From positions 125,841,896 through 125,905,895 of the forward strand of contig NC_071391.1 in the NCBI RefSeq assembly GCF_022682495.2: a DNA stretch of 64,000 nucleotides, given 5' to 3'. This DNA comes from Desmodus rotundus. Its lineage: Eukaryota; Chordata; Mammalia; Chiroptera; Phyllostomidae. The position numbers and the translations under genes are program-made. The first letter of the stretch is position 1, and each line of letters opens with the position of its first letter. The notes under the pieces were generated by a model. It made no database searches, had not been told where the DNA came from, and was given only the letters and a program-made list of their open reading frames with translations. Below are positions 42,490-53,980 of this stretch, one piece after another.

Positions 42490-43060
42490 CGAATGAGAGC
42501 CTGTTGAATGTATGCTTTGTTGAATTCAACACCTATTGTTTGGGCCTCTACAGTGTGCCAGGGAATGTTCCAGATCCATCAGTAAACAGATGAAATCACC
42601 ATCCTTACGAAATGTTCTTTCTAGAGGGGAAAGACAGCCAATAAACAAAGCAATGAGTATACTATTCATGGTTCCTGACGGTGGTGCTTTAGAGAAAAGT
42701 AAAGTTGGAGAATGGGATAGGGGTGAGGGGACTAGGAGAAGGTTAATGTTCAGCAGGGTGGTCAGGAAGTGATTTGCTGATGAGGTGACATTTGAGCAAA
42801 GGCCTGAAAAAGAGGAGGGATTAAGCCCCAAAGATAGCTGAAAGGATGGACTTTCTAGGTAGGGAGACAGCAAGTACAAAGGCCCTGGGTTGGAGGCAGG
42901 TCCAGGTGATAGAGAAACAGCCGAGAGGACTAATTAACTGGAGCTGAGTCATAGTAGTTGGTGCCCAGGCCTGACCTTAGTCTTCAGAGAAATTGGAGAG
43001 AAGAGAAGGTGGAGACCAGCTGGAGAGGCACTGACAGGCAAGGAGGAAGGGAGTGTGGAC
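42490..43060 (-). repeat. L2 LINE 3' region, minus strand
   Basis: GTTGAATTCAACACCTATTG, CTACAGTGTGCCAGGGAATG, AAAGACAGCCAATAAACAAAGC, GATGAGGTGACATTTGAGC, AAAGGCCTGAAAAAGAGG and CAAGTACAAAGGCCCTGGG: a long antisense L2 copy, the best preserved in the window. Open frames here on either strand are L2 shadows. Confidence 0.85.
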
Positions 43061-43744
43061 ACAGTGCAAGCAGCGGGGCATTCTGATGAAATATCAGCTA
43101 CATTCTCTGTGGCCCGAGCAACTTGGAATCATTGTAGCTTTTGAAGACAAATTAACAGAGGTTCATATGTACAGGTATTTCCTTCCTACCAGGAGGAGAA
43201 ACTATCTATCAAGGCTTCTGTTTTTCCTCTTACAGAGATCCTGTACAGTGCGAACGTCTTCTAGACATCAGCATGAGAGCAGTGAGTGGTGCAGGCAGGA
43301 GGGACTGGCCGGCAGAGGAGACTGGACTGCCCAGAGAAGCCTCTGCAGGGAGATGTGGAAGCCACCCTCCCCCTACCTCCAAGGGCTCCCTGTGCCACAC
43401 ATTTTTCTTACTTAGCCTTTGCCTCCTGTCCTACAGCAAATAAACCTAGGAGGGTCATATTTTAAGCCCATTATACAGTTATACCTTGTGGTTTTCCTGA
43501 GTTTGTTGTTGTGTGCTTTTATTCATTTATCTATCAGTTCATTCAGCAAATACTTATTCTCACTCATTCTCAGGTTGTCGGTGGCCATCTGTGTGACCCA
43601 AGCCCAGAGAAGTTCATCTGTACCTGTGAAAAATTGATGTCATCTCTAATGAGACCCAGTAGCTTGAGATGCCATATAGACAGAAAGATGGTTCTGCTTC
43701 AGCCAGGACAAGCTAGCTCCCTAACTTGTAAGTAAAGTGCCAGT
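43061..43744. other. Unassigned interval
   Basis: No gene is recognised; perhaps an L2 scrap (TTCATTCAGCAAATACTTATTC) near 43537. Confidence 0.4.
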
Positions 43745-43749
43745 GCAAA

Positions 43750-46344
43750 ATGAAAATGCAGGGTCAGGCACTTCCAGTCAGGATGGAGGCGCAGGTAGAC
43801 ACGGCTCACCTCCTCGCACAACCACAGCAAAGTTACAACTAAACCATAGAACAGCCATCACTCAGAACCACCAGAAATTGAGTTGAATGGAAGTTTCACA
43901 ATTACAAAATTAAAGAAACCACATCCATCCAGACTGGTAAGCGGGGCAGAGATGCAGAGATGTGAAATGGGCTGGTCCGCACCTGCGTGTGATGGATAAA
44001 AATTCTGGAAGGATATCCCAGCAGCGAGGAGTCCCAGCCCCACACCAGGTTCCCCAGCCCAGGGATCCAGTGCCAGGCAGATAAACCCCCACAACTACGG
44101 GCTGCGAAAACCAGCAGTGATTGAGTCGGGTGGAAGAAGCTTCTGGAGTCCCAAGCAGTTCCTCTTAAAGAACCCACACACTGACTTACTCAGATTCACT
44201 CCCTCTGAGCTCCAGCACCAGGGAAGCAGCTTGAAAGGCACCAGTGGCATATGGGGAGGAACTAAGTGTCTGGCATTAAGGTGGGAGCTGGGGGCCAGCT
44301 TCCTCCCAGACAGAAAGGTTCTGAATCCTCCCTCCACAGAGACACAGAGCCAGCAGGGGTGTGCCATATATGAGACTCCATCAACCTGGCTAATACTGTT
44401 TGTCCCACCCTGGAGATCCCCTGAGGCTCTGCCCCACCCAACTTAAGGGCCCACCCAAGCTGTTAACAGTGGATTTTCCATATGAATGCCTGGTCTTGGT
44501 TCATGCTTCACAACTTCCTAAACTCTCTCAAACAAGCAACAGCCAGCCTAGCAAGCCCCTAGCCCCCTGTACCTCTTGCTAAGTGGCTCCAGGACCAGCA
44601 CTAGCAGTAGCCCACTTAGGTTCGTTGCTTGGCTTTGCCTGGGAACCTCCAAGCCCAGCACAAGTAGCAGCCACCCCAGATTGATTTGTAGCTCAGGCAG
44701 AGTGGCCCCAGACAGAACACAGGCAGAACACAGGAAACCCCAGAGCCTGTGCACTCAGTAGAGACCTACAGACCACATCAGAGTATCAGCAACCTGCCCC
44801 TGCACAGTGATTCCTCCACGGAGGGTAGATGTTTGCGGTCAGTAGTCACAGTCAGTCCTTGCAGCTGACTGGCCTGGGTAAATCCCTCCCATTGACCTGC
44901 CAACAGCAATCAAGGCTCAACTACAAGAGGAGGGTGTATTCAGCCCACACAAAGGGTGCACCTCATATACCCAGCTTGGATGATAGGGGAGGCTGTGTCA
45001 CTGGACCCTACAGGACACCTACTACATTAGGCCACACTACCAAGACATGGAGACATAGCATCTCTACCTAATACATAGAAACAAACACAGGGAGGCTGCC
45101 AAAATGAGCAGACACAGAAACAAGACCCAAATGAAAGAACAGATCAAAACTCCAGAAAAAGAACTAAACAAAATGGGGATGAGCAATCTATCAAAGGCAG
45201 AGTTCCAAACACTGGTTATAAGGATGCTCAAGGAACTTAGTGAGGACCTCAACAGCATAAAAAAGACCCAGTCAGAAATGAAGGATACACTAATTGAAAT
45301 AAAGAACAATTGACAGGGAAACAACTGTAGAGTAAATGAAGCCAAGAATCTAACCAATGATTTGAAACATAAAGAAGCAAAAAACAACCATTAGAACAAG
45401 AAGAAAAAAGAATCCAAAGAAAAATGAGGGTGGTGTAAGCAGCCTCTGGGCCACTTCAAGAGGTCTAATATTCACATCATAGGGGTGACAGAAGGAGAAG
45501 AGAAACAGCAGGAAATTAGAAATCTATTTGGAAAAATAATGAAAGAAGACTTCCTTAATTTGGTGAAGGAAATGAACATGCAAGCTCAGGAAACACAGAG
45601 AGTCCCAAACAAGATGGATGCAAAGAGACCCACTCCAAGACACATCCTAATTGGAATGCCAAAGGTTGAAGATAAGAGAGAGAATCTTAAAAGCAGTAGG
45701 AGAAAAGAAGTTAGTTACCCACAGGAGAGTTCCCATAAGACTGTCAGCTGATTTCTCAAAAGTAACTTTTCAGGCTAGAAAGGACTGGCAAGAAATATTC
45801 AAAGTCAGGAAAAGCAGGCACCTATAGCCAAGACTGCTGTACCCAGCAAAGCTATCGTTTAGAAACGAAGATAAAGAGCTTGCCAGACAAGAAAAAACTA
45901 GAGTTCATCATCAGCAAACCATTATTATATGAAATGTTAAAGGGACTTATTTAAGAAAAAGAAGATTGAAACTATGAACAATAAAATGGTAATAAATACA
46001 TATCTATCAACAATTGAATCTAAAAAACAAACTAGTCAAACAAGAAGAGCAGAGACAGAATCATGGATACAGAGAGCGTTTTGATGGTTGCCAGATGGGA
46101 GGGGGAAATGGGTGAGGAGGTGAGGGGATTAAGAAGTACAAATAGGTAGTTACAAATAGCCATGGGGATGTAAAGTACAGGATAGGAAATGGAGTAGCCC
46201 AAGAACTTTTCTGCATGACCTGTGGACATGAACAATGGTGGGGTGTTGCCTGAGGGAGTGGGGTTGCTGGATGGGGCGTGCAAAGGGGGAAAATTGGGAC
46301 AAGTGTAATAGCATAACCAATAAAATACAATTTTTTTTTAAAAA
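43750..46344 (+). mobile_element. Older ORF1-only L1 derivative (HAL1-like)
   Basis: A longer, mutated relative of the element at 32121. It shares the start (AGGTAGACAC, CACCTCCTCGCACAACCA, CATCCAGACTGGTAAG), an ORF1 region (45104-45955), the junction TTTAAGAAAAAGAAGAT right after ORF1, an ATG (45986) resembling the ORF2 start, and the terminus TAATAGCATAACCAATAAA. Its 5' UTR is about 1.3 kb against 0.74 kb, so it has extra 5' sequence. ORF2 is absent. AAGTAAAGTGCCA (43730) and AAGTAGGGGGAAAGTGCCA (about 46343) may be an eroded duplication. Confidence 0.85.
45104..45955 (+). pseudogene. Decayed L1 ORF1 of the older ORF1-only element
   Basis: Starts with an ATG after CTGCCAAA. It has an open N-terminal part with KTPEKELNKMG and SKAEFQTLVIRML, a TGA at 45311, further stops and frameshifts in the coil region, then an RRM-like part (TEGEEKQQEIRNLFGKIMKE, PTPRHILIGMPK) and a C-terminal domain. 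Unlike the young copy it keeps the 140-nt block 45681-45820 in the middle of that domain. It ends YYMK-type C-terminus sequence near 45955. Non-functional. Confidence 0.85.
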
Positions 46345-46363
46345 GTAGGGGGAAAGTGCCATC

Positions 46364-48530
46364 AAAAGCACTAGAATATGAAACTTTTTCCTTTCTTCCA
46401 TGGTCTCTCTCACCCTCTAATGGTGTTTCTTATCTGCTATTTAATGTTATGCTTCCTGGGGCCCAGGGATATTTGTAGGATGAGTGCAGACCCTCACAGG
46501 CACTAGGGTGGGGGTGGACTGACCGCTGCCTGCATACTCACACTGACGTGCCATGCGCCAGGCAGAACCCGTGGGGGATGGGGAGCCCCAAAGGGTTAAA
46601 CCTCTGTGCCATGACATGCTTAGTACCTGGATCAGGGGCAGATGAGAGGCTCACCTCTCTGCTGCTACCTGCCAAAGGCACTGTGGCACAGCTGGCCCTG
46701 AGGAGGGACCACTGCCCCATGCCTCTCCCTGAGGTGCTGCTGGGCACTTGTGCTCAACCACAATTCTCCCTGTGTCCGTACTCAGGCCCCTAATAGGGGT
46801 GTGAGGTGGCAGCAGTGTGGGGCAAAGGCAGGGAAGGAAAAGCCAGGTGGGCCACGAGAGCCAGGGATCAGGGACCCATCCCAGGGAGGCAAAGAGGTGG
46901 TGAGAGACCGACCACTTGTGAGTGAGGCTCCAAACCCCCAGTGCCTGCTTCATGGTCCCATCAAACCTCACTTAGGAAACCTAATTCCAAAGATGACATT
47001 ATTAAGAATGGTGAAATTATTCTTAAACTTATCTCATTCAATAACGAATAATTCTTAACATGACTAAAAGTAAAAGTATCAAGACAGAGCCACAGAATTT
47101 TAATCCCCAAGGGCAGGACCTTTTGAGCATGGAGCCCTTCTGAGTGCAGGGTGCTGCGTGACCACAGTGATTGCACAGCCAGGGCCCCAACTTCCGATGC
47201 ACACATGTCCCGCTTCAGTCCTCGGCAAAGTCTCTTGCTCCCAGGTGCCCCTATTGGAGCTGAGATGGGTGCCCAGACAGCCTTGGGAGAGGCGTGAAGC
47301 TGCCCGCTGCAACAATAAAAACATGGAGGAGTAGCAGTTCAGCGTCCTCAGGTTTGATCACTGCCACCTCCTCAGCTTCGTCCAGATACTGAAAAACTCC
47401 TCAGGGTCTCGGGGGTCTGGTTTGTTCGAGTCAGAAATAATAACTTGCAATTTATTTGCTTTGAAAAACTGGATATGCTGCCACTTGCCAACTTCTGAAG
47501 TCAGGACCACGTTTCGTGTTTCCCCGTGTGCTTTGAGACAGGGTTATAAACCCACGAACACTTCCTTTTCTCCCCAAGGTGGAGTTTAACCCTAACCCTT
47601 AATACTACTGATTACTGGAGGGTCATGTCGAGAATATCTCTTTTAGGCTCCATTCCTCATCCTAAGCGACTTGATGAATATGTACCCGCCATTCCTTAGG
47701 AAAGGTTTTAAAGGCCTCTGAAGAACATGAAAGCCGATTTTGAGTTAAAAAATTATAAAGGACTAGAGAGAAAACGCTGGTGAAGTTTTCACTTTGATTT
47801 CAGAATCAGTCTGTGAAGATCCAGTTTCACGCAAAATGAACAATATCTCCCAAGCATGGTAGCTTGTTTTAATAACCATACAGACAGGCAACCGAGAGCG
47901 TTTAACTTGAGTTATTTGGTCATTCGAGTGTACGCAAATAAATAGCACATCTCTGCTGGGCCCCTTTTCCTATGTCTGCACAAAAACTGGCACCAGCAAA
48001 AAAACAAAACAAAATGAATAAACAAAAAAACCGGACACCAGCAGGACTGGCAACTGTGGCAGAGTCAAGGTCAGCAGTGCAGGGCCACGGTCAGCAGTGT
48101 GGTGAGAAAGTTCCGTCAAAGGGCTTTTGGCCAAGAGACATTATAGGACCAGGAGCAAGTGCATGGCGGACTCTCCCCAGTGCCCACAGCCCCAGACCAG
48201 GCACCTCTACCCTGAGAACACGGCAGAGTCTCTGAAGGAGGCTTTGGGTAGAGGCCAAGGTCCCTCAGTCAGGTGGGTGGGACTTGGAGCCATTGTTTTT
48301 GAATATTCATGCCAAGGTAGTTGCTAGCATAGGCTGGAGAAGCAAGATATACCTGTTTAAATTCAAAGCCAAAGACACTAAGAGGTGTTTTCTGAGGGGG
48401 CGAGGTAGTTGGACAATCTTGCTATATTTGATTTGTCTCCCGCCTCCCGCTGAGAGTCAATGCCTTAATCTTGCCCAGATGTGATAAAAGGATTTAAGAG
48501 TCATCCTTATCTTTGATGAGCTATTCCACC
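46364..48530. other. Unassigned, largely unique region
   Basis: No repeat or gene is recognised in about 2.2 kb. Parts are GC-rich (46540-46900), with overlapping frames in several phases that do not amount to a gene. Confidence 0.4.
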
Positions 48531-48536
48531 ATGTCA

Positions 48537-48549
48537 CCAGCAGAGGGCA
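48537..48549 (+). promoter_or_regulatory. CTCF-like core motif
   Basis: CCAGCAGAGGGCA fits the CTCF core CCASYAGRKGGCR at every position. It lies in unique sequence. One short motif is expected by chance now and then; binding is not shown. Confidence 0.4.
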
Positions 48550-49442
48550 GTATTGTATTTCAGAGGGGCGTTCGAGAACAATTGAAAGCGTTTAAATACT
48601 TCTTAGTATTTGAGCCCCGTCATCGCTCCCTACCCCCTTCATAGTCTTAATTACTTGCCTAGAAGAAGGGCCCTGTTTTCTTCTGTTTCCTTATTCTGGG
48701 AAACTATAAAGCTATTCTGAAATGACGTTGTTGCATTTGGGAGGGGGGAATGGTTAAGATTTCCTCATTGAATGGTCTTGAACCAAATTATGCCATCCTG
48801 GAAACATGCCCCCTCCCCCCAAGGCCAGGCCGCTGAACTTTGTCTCCTTCAGTGTCATGTATATATTCTCATTCTCTCTCTCCCCTCTCCCCCCCCCACT
48901 CACCCCCCTCTTATTCCCGCCCTCCCCCTTTCTCTCGTGGTCGTTTTAGGCTTGCTCTTTAGTTTTGTAATGCAAGGCTTTCTTTGCTCCCCGTTAAAAG
49001 GAATGTCAGGCATCAGTGAGCAGGTGAGGAAAACTGGCAGAGGTAGAGAGCCTTCGGGGCATACCTGACATCAATCGTACCTTGAGGGCAGGTCAAGCCA
49101 GCCCTCAGGGTCTGAACTTCAGTCCCTGGAACACGGAAAGCTCTAACTTGAGCTTCTGCCTCCTGGCTCTACACCCATGTCTCCTCTGCAGTGAGAGGTG
49201 AGAGTCGTGGCTTTCAAACTAGTCTCGCCTGTAACTAAGCCGATATAAACTTGCCTTGTGAGTGCCAGAGGGTTTCCCTGGTGGGGCACGTCTCTCTTCA
49301 CCCCATCCCAATCCGCATTTAGCCAAATCTTGGCCTAAATCACATGCTGCTGTTTGGCTATAAGACCCCCCCTGTCTCTTCCTCTGCCTCCTGGGCTCCT
49401 TCTAAACACCAGTGCCCTTTCACAGGCTCAGACGGAATCCAA
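48550..49442. other. Unassigned, pyrimidine-rich in part
   Basis: A C/T-rich stretch lies at 48873-48935. No gene or named repeat. Confidence 0.4.
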
Positions 49443-49620
49443 AGGTAGTTCAGTTGGTTAGAGTGTCATCCCAATACACCAATGTTGCAGGTTTGATCTC
49501 TGGTTAGGGCACATGCAAGAGGCAACCAATGAATGAATAAATAAATGGAACAACAAGTCCATGTTTCTTTCTCTCTCTCTTTCTTTTTCTCTCCTAAATC
49601 AATACTTTAAAAAAAAAATT
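49443..49620 (+). mobile_element. tRNA-derived SINE, second head family
   Basis: AGTTCAGTTGGTTAGAGTGTC, GGTTTGATCTC, GGTTAGGGCACATGC, AATGAATGAATAAATAAATGG and AACAACAAGTCCATGTTTC: head as at 9572, but the middle GCAAGAGGCAACCAATG is Ves-like. Confidence 0.82.
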
Positions 49621-49644
49621 TTTTTAAAGAAAAGTGTGTTTTAA

Positions 49645-49860
49645 GCCCTGGCTGGTGTAGTTCAGTGGATTGAGTGAGGGCTGAGAACCAAAGGGTCGCT
49701 GGTTCAATTCCCAGTCAGGGCACATGCCTGGGTTGCAGGCCAGGTCCCCCGTGGGGGCCATGTGAAAGGCAACCACACATTGATGTTTCTCTCCCTCTCT
49801 TTCTCCCTCCCTTCCCCCGTCTCTAAAAATAAATAAATAAAATCTTTAAAAATAAAAATA
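49645..49860 (+). mobile_element. Ves-type SINE with long target-site duplication
   Basis: Head GCCCTGGCTGGTGTAGTTCAG, B box GGTTCAATTCCC, the standard middle and tail. AAAGAAAAGTGTGTTTTAA (49626-49644) and AAAGAAAGGTGTGTTTTAA (49861-49879), 19 bp with one mismatch. It lies just downstream of the other SINE's A-rich tail. Confidence 0.95.
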
Positions 49861-49879
49861 AAAGAAAGGTGTGTTTTAA

Positions 49880-50415
49880 AAGAAACAATGCGCCTTTCTC
49901 AGATTTCACCTCTGCATCTCTCATCTGGGAGGGTGTGCATAATCCCTAGAAGCCTGACTGTGGAGAACGAAAACCCACACCATCCCTAACAAGGTGTTCA
50001 CATTTTAGCAAGGGAAAAATAACCCAAGGGAACTGAACTCTAAAGTGGGGCTCCTAGGTTTGGAGGGAGATGTATTTAAGTGGAGGAGACTAGACCCCCA
50101 CCTAGGTGGCTGCCTCTTCATCCCCCACTGCAGCCAGCCTGACTCTAAACTGATAAGACGCCAAACACACCCAGCCAGGTTTGGTAAGCTCCGACCGCTG
50201 CCAAGCCTTGTTTCTTTCACTGAGCCCCACATGACCTCATCGCAGAGGCCACATTCTCTGTCATTTGTTCCAAGCCCAGAATCACCTCTGCAGAATCACC
50301 TTTGCAGGTAATCAGTCCATCCTGAGCAGCTCCTCTCTAGACATGTATTCCATACTAGGCTAAGTTCGAAGAGGATACAGTTAAAGAGCCCAGTATTTCT
50401 CAAGGAGCTTTCCAC
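49880..50415. other. Unassigned interval
   Basis: No gene or repeat is recognised. Confidence 0.4.
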
Positions 50416-50583
50416 CACACCTGCTTCCTCCCCTCCCTCCACACCTGCTTCCTCCCTTCCCTCCACACCTGCTTCCTCCCTTCCTTCCACACCTGCTTCC
50501 TCCCTTCCCTCCACACCTGCTTCCTCCCTTCCCTCCACACCTGCTTCCTCCCTTCCCTCCACACCTGCTTCCTCCCTTCCCTC
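50416..50583. repeat. 24-bp minisatellite, seven units
   Basis: Seven tandem units of a 24-bp motif (half CACACCTGCTTC, half CTCCCTTCCCTC). Unit 1 has CCCC for CCTT and unit 3 has TTCC for TCCC; the others agree. The reverse strand reads as a Glu/Gly/Ala/Val octapeptide repeat because 24 is a multiple of 3, which explains the open frames there and is not evidence of a gene. Confidence 0.95.
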
Positions 50584-51189
50584 TACACGTTTTTCTCATG
50601 GACTTTTAATAGGTCATTCCAATAGTCGCACTCCAATGAGTAACTTTGCATGCTTAGAATGATGACATCAGACTTGATTACATACTCCCATTACAAACTT
50701 CAGCATGTAATATTTACCTATGCACTGGCTTTCACCAAGGAACACAACGCCATTTATGGGTCCTGTCTCATTAGCTCCCACAGGAGCCCTGAAGGTAGAG
50801 AAGAAGATGTGGGACTCTTCATCCTATCTGGGAACAAACAAACTGGAAGAAACTCCCAGGCCTTCTCTGGTATAAGAAAAGAGTTGTCCAAGGGTAGCCA
50901 TGGCCACCAGTCTTTGTAGGCAATATTTCGAGTTGAGAATCCTAGGGCGATTTTGTGGAACTAGCATTGCAGCGTGATAACATTCAGGGACCAGTGTTTT
51001 TCTCCTGAGTTGATAAGGCCATGAAAACACTGGACTCCGTGGCAGGGAGCCAGCGTAGGCACGGAGGCTCATTAGCCTGTTTGGATGGCTGTGCGGACCC
51101 AACACTCGCAGACCCCGGGGGTCAGCATATGGTCTCAGGCTGAAAACAGTAGACGTGTTTATTAAAGTGGCAATTTGCCACCATACAGA
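50584..51189. other. Unassigned interval
   Basis: No gene or repeat is recognised. Confidence 0.4.
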
Positions 51190-51500
51190 CCCACAAGGGA
51201 AGGTAAGAACCTAGACGTGTGACAGCGTGTTTGGGGAAATGACAACAGGACATACATGACCAGGAGACTGAGGGCGAGTGCAATGTGCGAAGTGGCGTGA
51301 GAAAAAGGTGGGGACCACACCAGGCAGATCCCATGGACTATGACAAGATTTTTAGACTTTGTGCAAATGGTTCTCTGAAGAGTTTTAACAGGAAAAATAC
51401 CTGATTCGATTTGCTCTTTAAACGGATCACTTGGGGTGCAGGGGTCCAGGCAGGGGACAGTCACCCATGCTAGAATAGGGGCCGTGGAGGCACAGAAAGT
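51190..51500 (-). repeat. L2 LINE fragment, minus strand
   Basis: AGATCCCATGGACTATGAC, AGATTTTTAGACTTTGTGC, GAAGAGTTTTAACAGGAAAAA and CTTTAAACGGATCACTTGGG match the antisense L2 ORF2 block. Confidence 0.7.
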
Positions 51501-51734
51501 CAGTGGGTCTGAGAGCTGTTTAAAAGAGAAAATCCTGAAGGGGTGCAGAGAGAAAGGACTCAATACTAGAGACTGGATTTCCCCATATAAACTTGGGCAT
51601 TTACTCCAATGCTATGTCCTTTGAGCTGCCAGCTATGAGGGAGGGCATCTAACATTTGAATTCTCAAATTCCTACTATGTGCCAGGTACTGCCTCAAGCT
51701 CTTACAACCCATAGGTTAATATGGGCTTTGGAAT

Positions 51735-52130
51735 AAGGATCTGTGTTTATCAGCTGTTTGACCTTCGACAATGTACTTCAACTTTCTCACCTATATAATG
51801 GGTTAATAATATCTTTTGCCCTGATTGGTGTGGCTAAGTGGGTTGAACATCGTCCCTCAAACCAAAAGGTCACTGGTTTGATTCCTGGTCAGGGCACATG
51901 CCTGGGTTGCAGGCCAGGTTCCCAGCTGAGGGTGCATGCATGAGGCAACCAATCAATGTTTCTCTCACTCCCTTTCTCCCTCCCTTCCCCTCTCCCTAAA
52001 AATAAATAAATAACAATATCTTTCATTCACAGTTGTGATGTTCAAATACATACGAGATAGTTAATATAAAGTACTCGGGATGAGACCTGACCAATACTAA
52101 GCATTTATCAAGTGGTGGCTACTGCTGTAA
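51735..52130 (+). repeat. MIR SINE split by a Ves SINE
   Basis: Left GTTTATCAGCTGTTTGACC, ACTTCAACTTTCTCACC and ATAATGGGTTAATAATATC; right TTGTGATGTTCAAATACATACG and ACTAAGCATTTATCAAG: a sense MIR cut at 51817. Confidence 0.85.
51817..52011 (+). mobile_element. Ves-type SINE nested in MIR
   Basis: Head GCCCTGATTGGTGTGGCTAAG, B box GGTTTGATTCC, the TGCAGGCCAGGTTCCC middle and the usual tail. Flanked by AATAATATCTTT (51805-51816) and AACAATATCTTT (52012-52023). Confidence 0.9.
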
Positions 52131-52275
52131 GCATATGTCATCTCATTTAATCTTCACATCATCCCTGGAGTATAGACATTAGTGGCTCCACTTCATAGAA
52201 GAAACTGAGGTTCATAGAGGTTACATGGTTTACCCAGAATTTCCACTTCTGGGCCGTGACCGGAATCAGACTTAC
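52131..52275 (-). repeat. MIR SINE fragment, minus strand
   Basis: CATATGTCATCTCATTTAATC, TTCACATCATCCCTGG, AGAAACTGAGGTTCATAGAGG and ACATGGTTTACCC: antisense MIR adjoining the sense MIR to its left. Confidence 0.8.
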
Positions 52276-53284
52276 CCTCTCACCGTGAACAATCCGAAAA
52301 TGAAACAAAAGTAAATAAAACAAATGTTATTAGACACTGGACAACAGGCAGCACAAGTCCGCGATCCCTGTAAGAAGGGAAGCGAATGAAACGAGACCTG
52401 TAACTGCTCTGGCTTTCAGCCTCAGAGCACATTCTGGACTATGGCACAGGGAGAGTCTCTTGCTGAGTTGAGGAGAGGGATCAGAGTGCAGGGGTGGGGG
52501 GTGCAGGGTAGCTGGAGTTTGTAGAGCAGAATTCCAGGGAGGATGGGGTTGCAAAAGAGAAAGAAGAGAAAGAGTCTGGGGTCCCATAAATCTTTGCTGG
52601 ACAGTGAGGTATACGTGAATGGAGCGAAACTCCATGAAAACATGAGCACAGTGAGGGAGAAATGAAAGATATATGCCAACAGTGGAATTTCTAGAGGTGG
52701 AATTAACAATAGATACTCCAAAAGAAAATATTACTGAATTTGAGACAGAGCAATAGAAACCAGACGAAGTGAAGCAGAGGAGGAAAAAAAGACTTTTTAA
52801 AAATGAACAGGGCCTCCGTGATCAGTGGGACAGTATCAAGTCATCGAATACGTCATTGGAGCCCCCAAATGACGAGGGCAAGAAGAAAAAGCATTTGAAG
52901 AAGTAATAACCAAAACTTTTCCAAATTTAATACTGTATAAAATTTATAATTGTTACAATGTACTATGGGGTTTACAACGTATGCAGAAGTGAAATGTGTG
53001 ATCACAGGAGCCCAGAGGATGGGAGAGAAGAAGTGGAAATATATTGTTGTAGGTACTTAAATTCTACGTGCAGAGTATAAAGACATGTGGAGGTATTCTG
53101 AGATACATAGTTTATCCAAGCTTGCACATCTGGTGGGGCTGGGTTCAAATCCGATATTCCAGATTGCAGAGCCTCCCACAGAGAGATGTAATGGGAGAGC
53201 AGGCTCATGCAGCCTTAAAATCATCCATGCACAAGACAGAGTTGTACTGAGGGCTGTGCGAATTAAGCTCTTTCACCCCTGTAG
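52276..53284. other. Unassigned interval
   Basis: No named repeat. GGGGCTGGGTTCAAATCC near 53136 hints at a decayed MIR. Confidence 0.4.
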
Positions 53285-53745
53285 TGGGTAGAATTGCGTC
53301 CCCTCAAAAGATACGTCCTAATCCCCGGTACCTGTGAATGCGACTTTATTTGGAAACAAGGTTTTTGCAGACATAATAGGTTAAGGTCACACTGGAGTAA
53401 ATGGGCCCTAACCCAATGACTCATGTTCTTACAGAGACAGGGAAAGTTGGACACAGAGAAAGACACAGGGAAAGTGCCGTGTGACAATGGTGGCGGGGAC
53501 TGGAGTCATAAAGCTACAAAACAAGGAACACCAGGGACTGCCACAACCACCAGAAGATGAAAGAGGCAAGGAAGGGTCACTCCTGTGGCCCTTGGGGCGA
53601 CTGTGGCCCTTGGGGCAACCGTGGCCCTACCAACGCCTTCATGCTGAACCTTAGCCTCCAGAACAGCGAGAGAATAAATCTCTATTATTTTAAGTCACCA
53701 AGTTTTTGGTAGTTTGTTACAGCAACCCTAAGAAACTAATACAAT
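53285..53745 (+). mobile_element. MLT1-type LTR (ERVL-MaLR)
   Basis: A solo LTR in sense: TGGGTAGAATTGCGTCCCC, CGGTACCTGTGAATGCG, CTTTATTTGGAAACAAGG, GGGCCCTAACCCAATGACTC, GCCTCCAGAACAGCGAGAG, AATAAATCTCTATTATTTTAAG and GCAACCCTAAGAAACTAATAC. An internal 18-bp repeat GTGGCCCTTGGGGC(G/A)AC(T/C) runs at 53587-53628. No internal MaLR sequence is attached. Confidence 0.88.
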
Positions 53746-53980
53746 TTAAAAAACTTACTTTTTCGTAATGTCCCCAGTCTTTACATGGTAAAAAAGAAAA
53801 GAAAAGAAAAAGGGGAAGGGACTCTGGGGATCCAGGTGCAAAGTGAAAAAATGAATGTTAATAGCAGGGCTCTAAGTTGACAAAATAAACCACCCTCAGG
53901 GTCTAAAAGCCGAAGCTGGTTGGACTGGTTTTCCCATAAAAGTCAGTGGCTTTAATCCCAAACAGGAGTATTTTTAAAGT

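Noticed and set aside
50416..50583. CRISPR array
   Set aside because: Contiguous tandem units with no spacers, in a mammalian genome.
50296..50599. Antisense frames with Glu/Gly/Ala/Val octapeptide repeats
   Set aside because: Produced by the 24-bp minisatellite, whose unit is a multiple of three.
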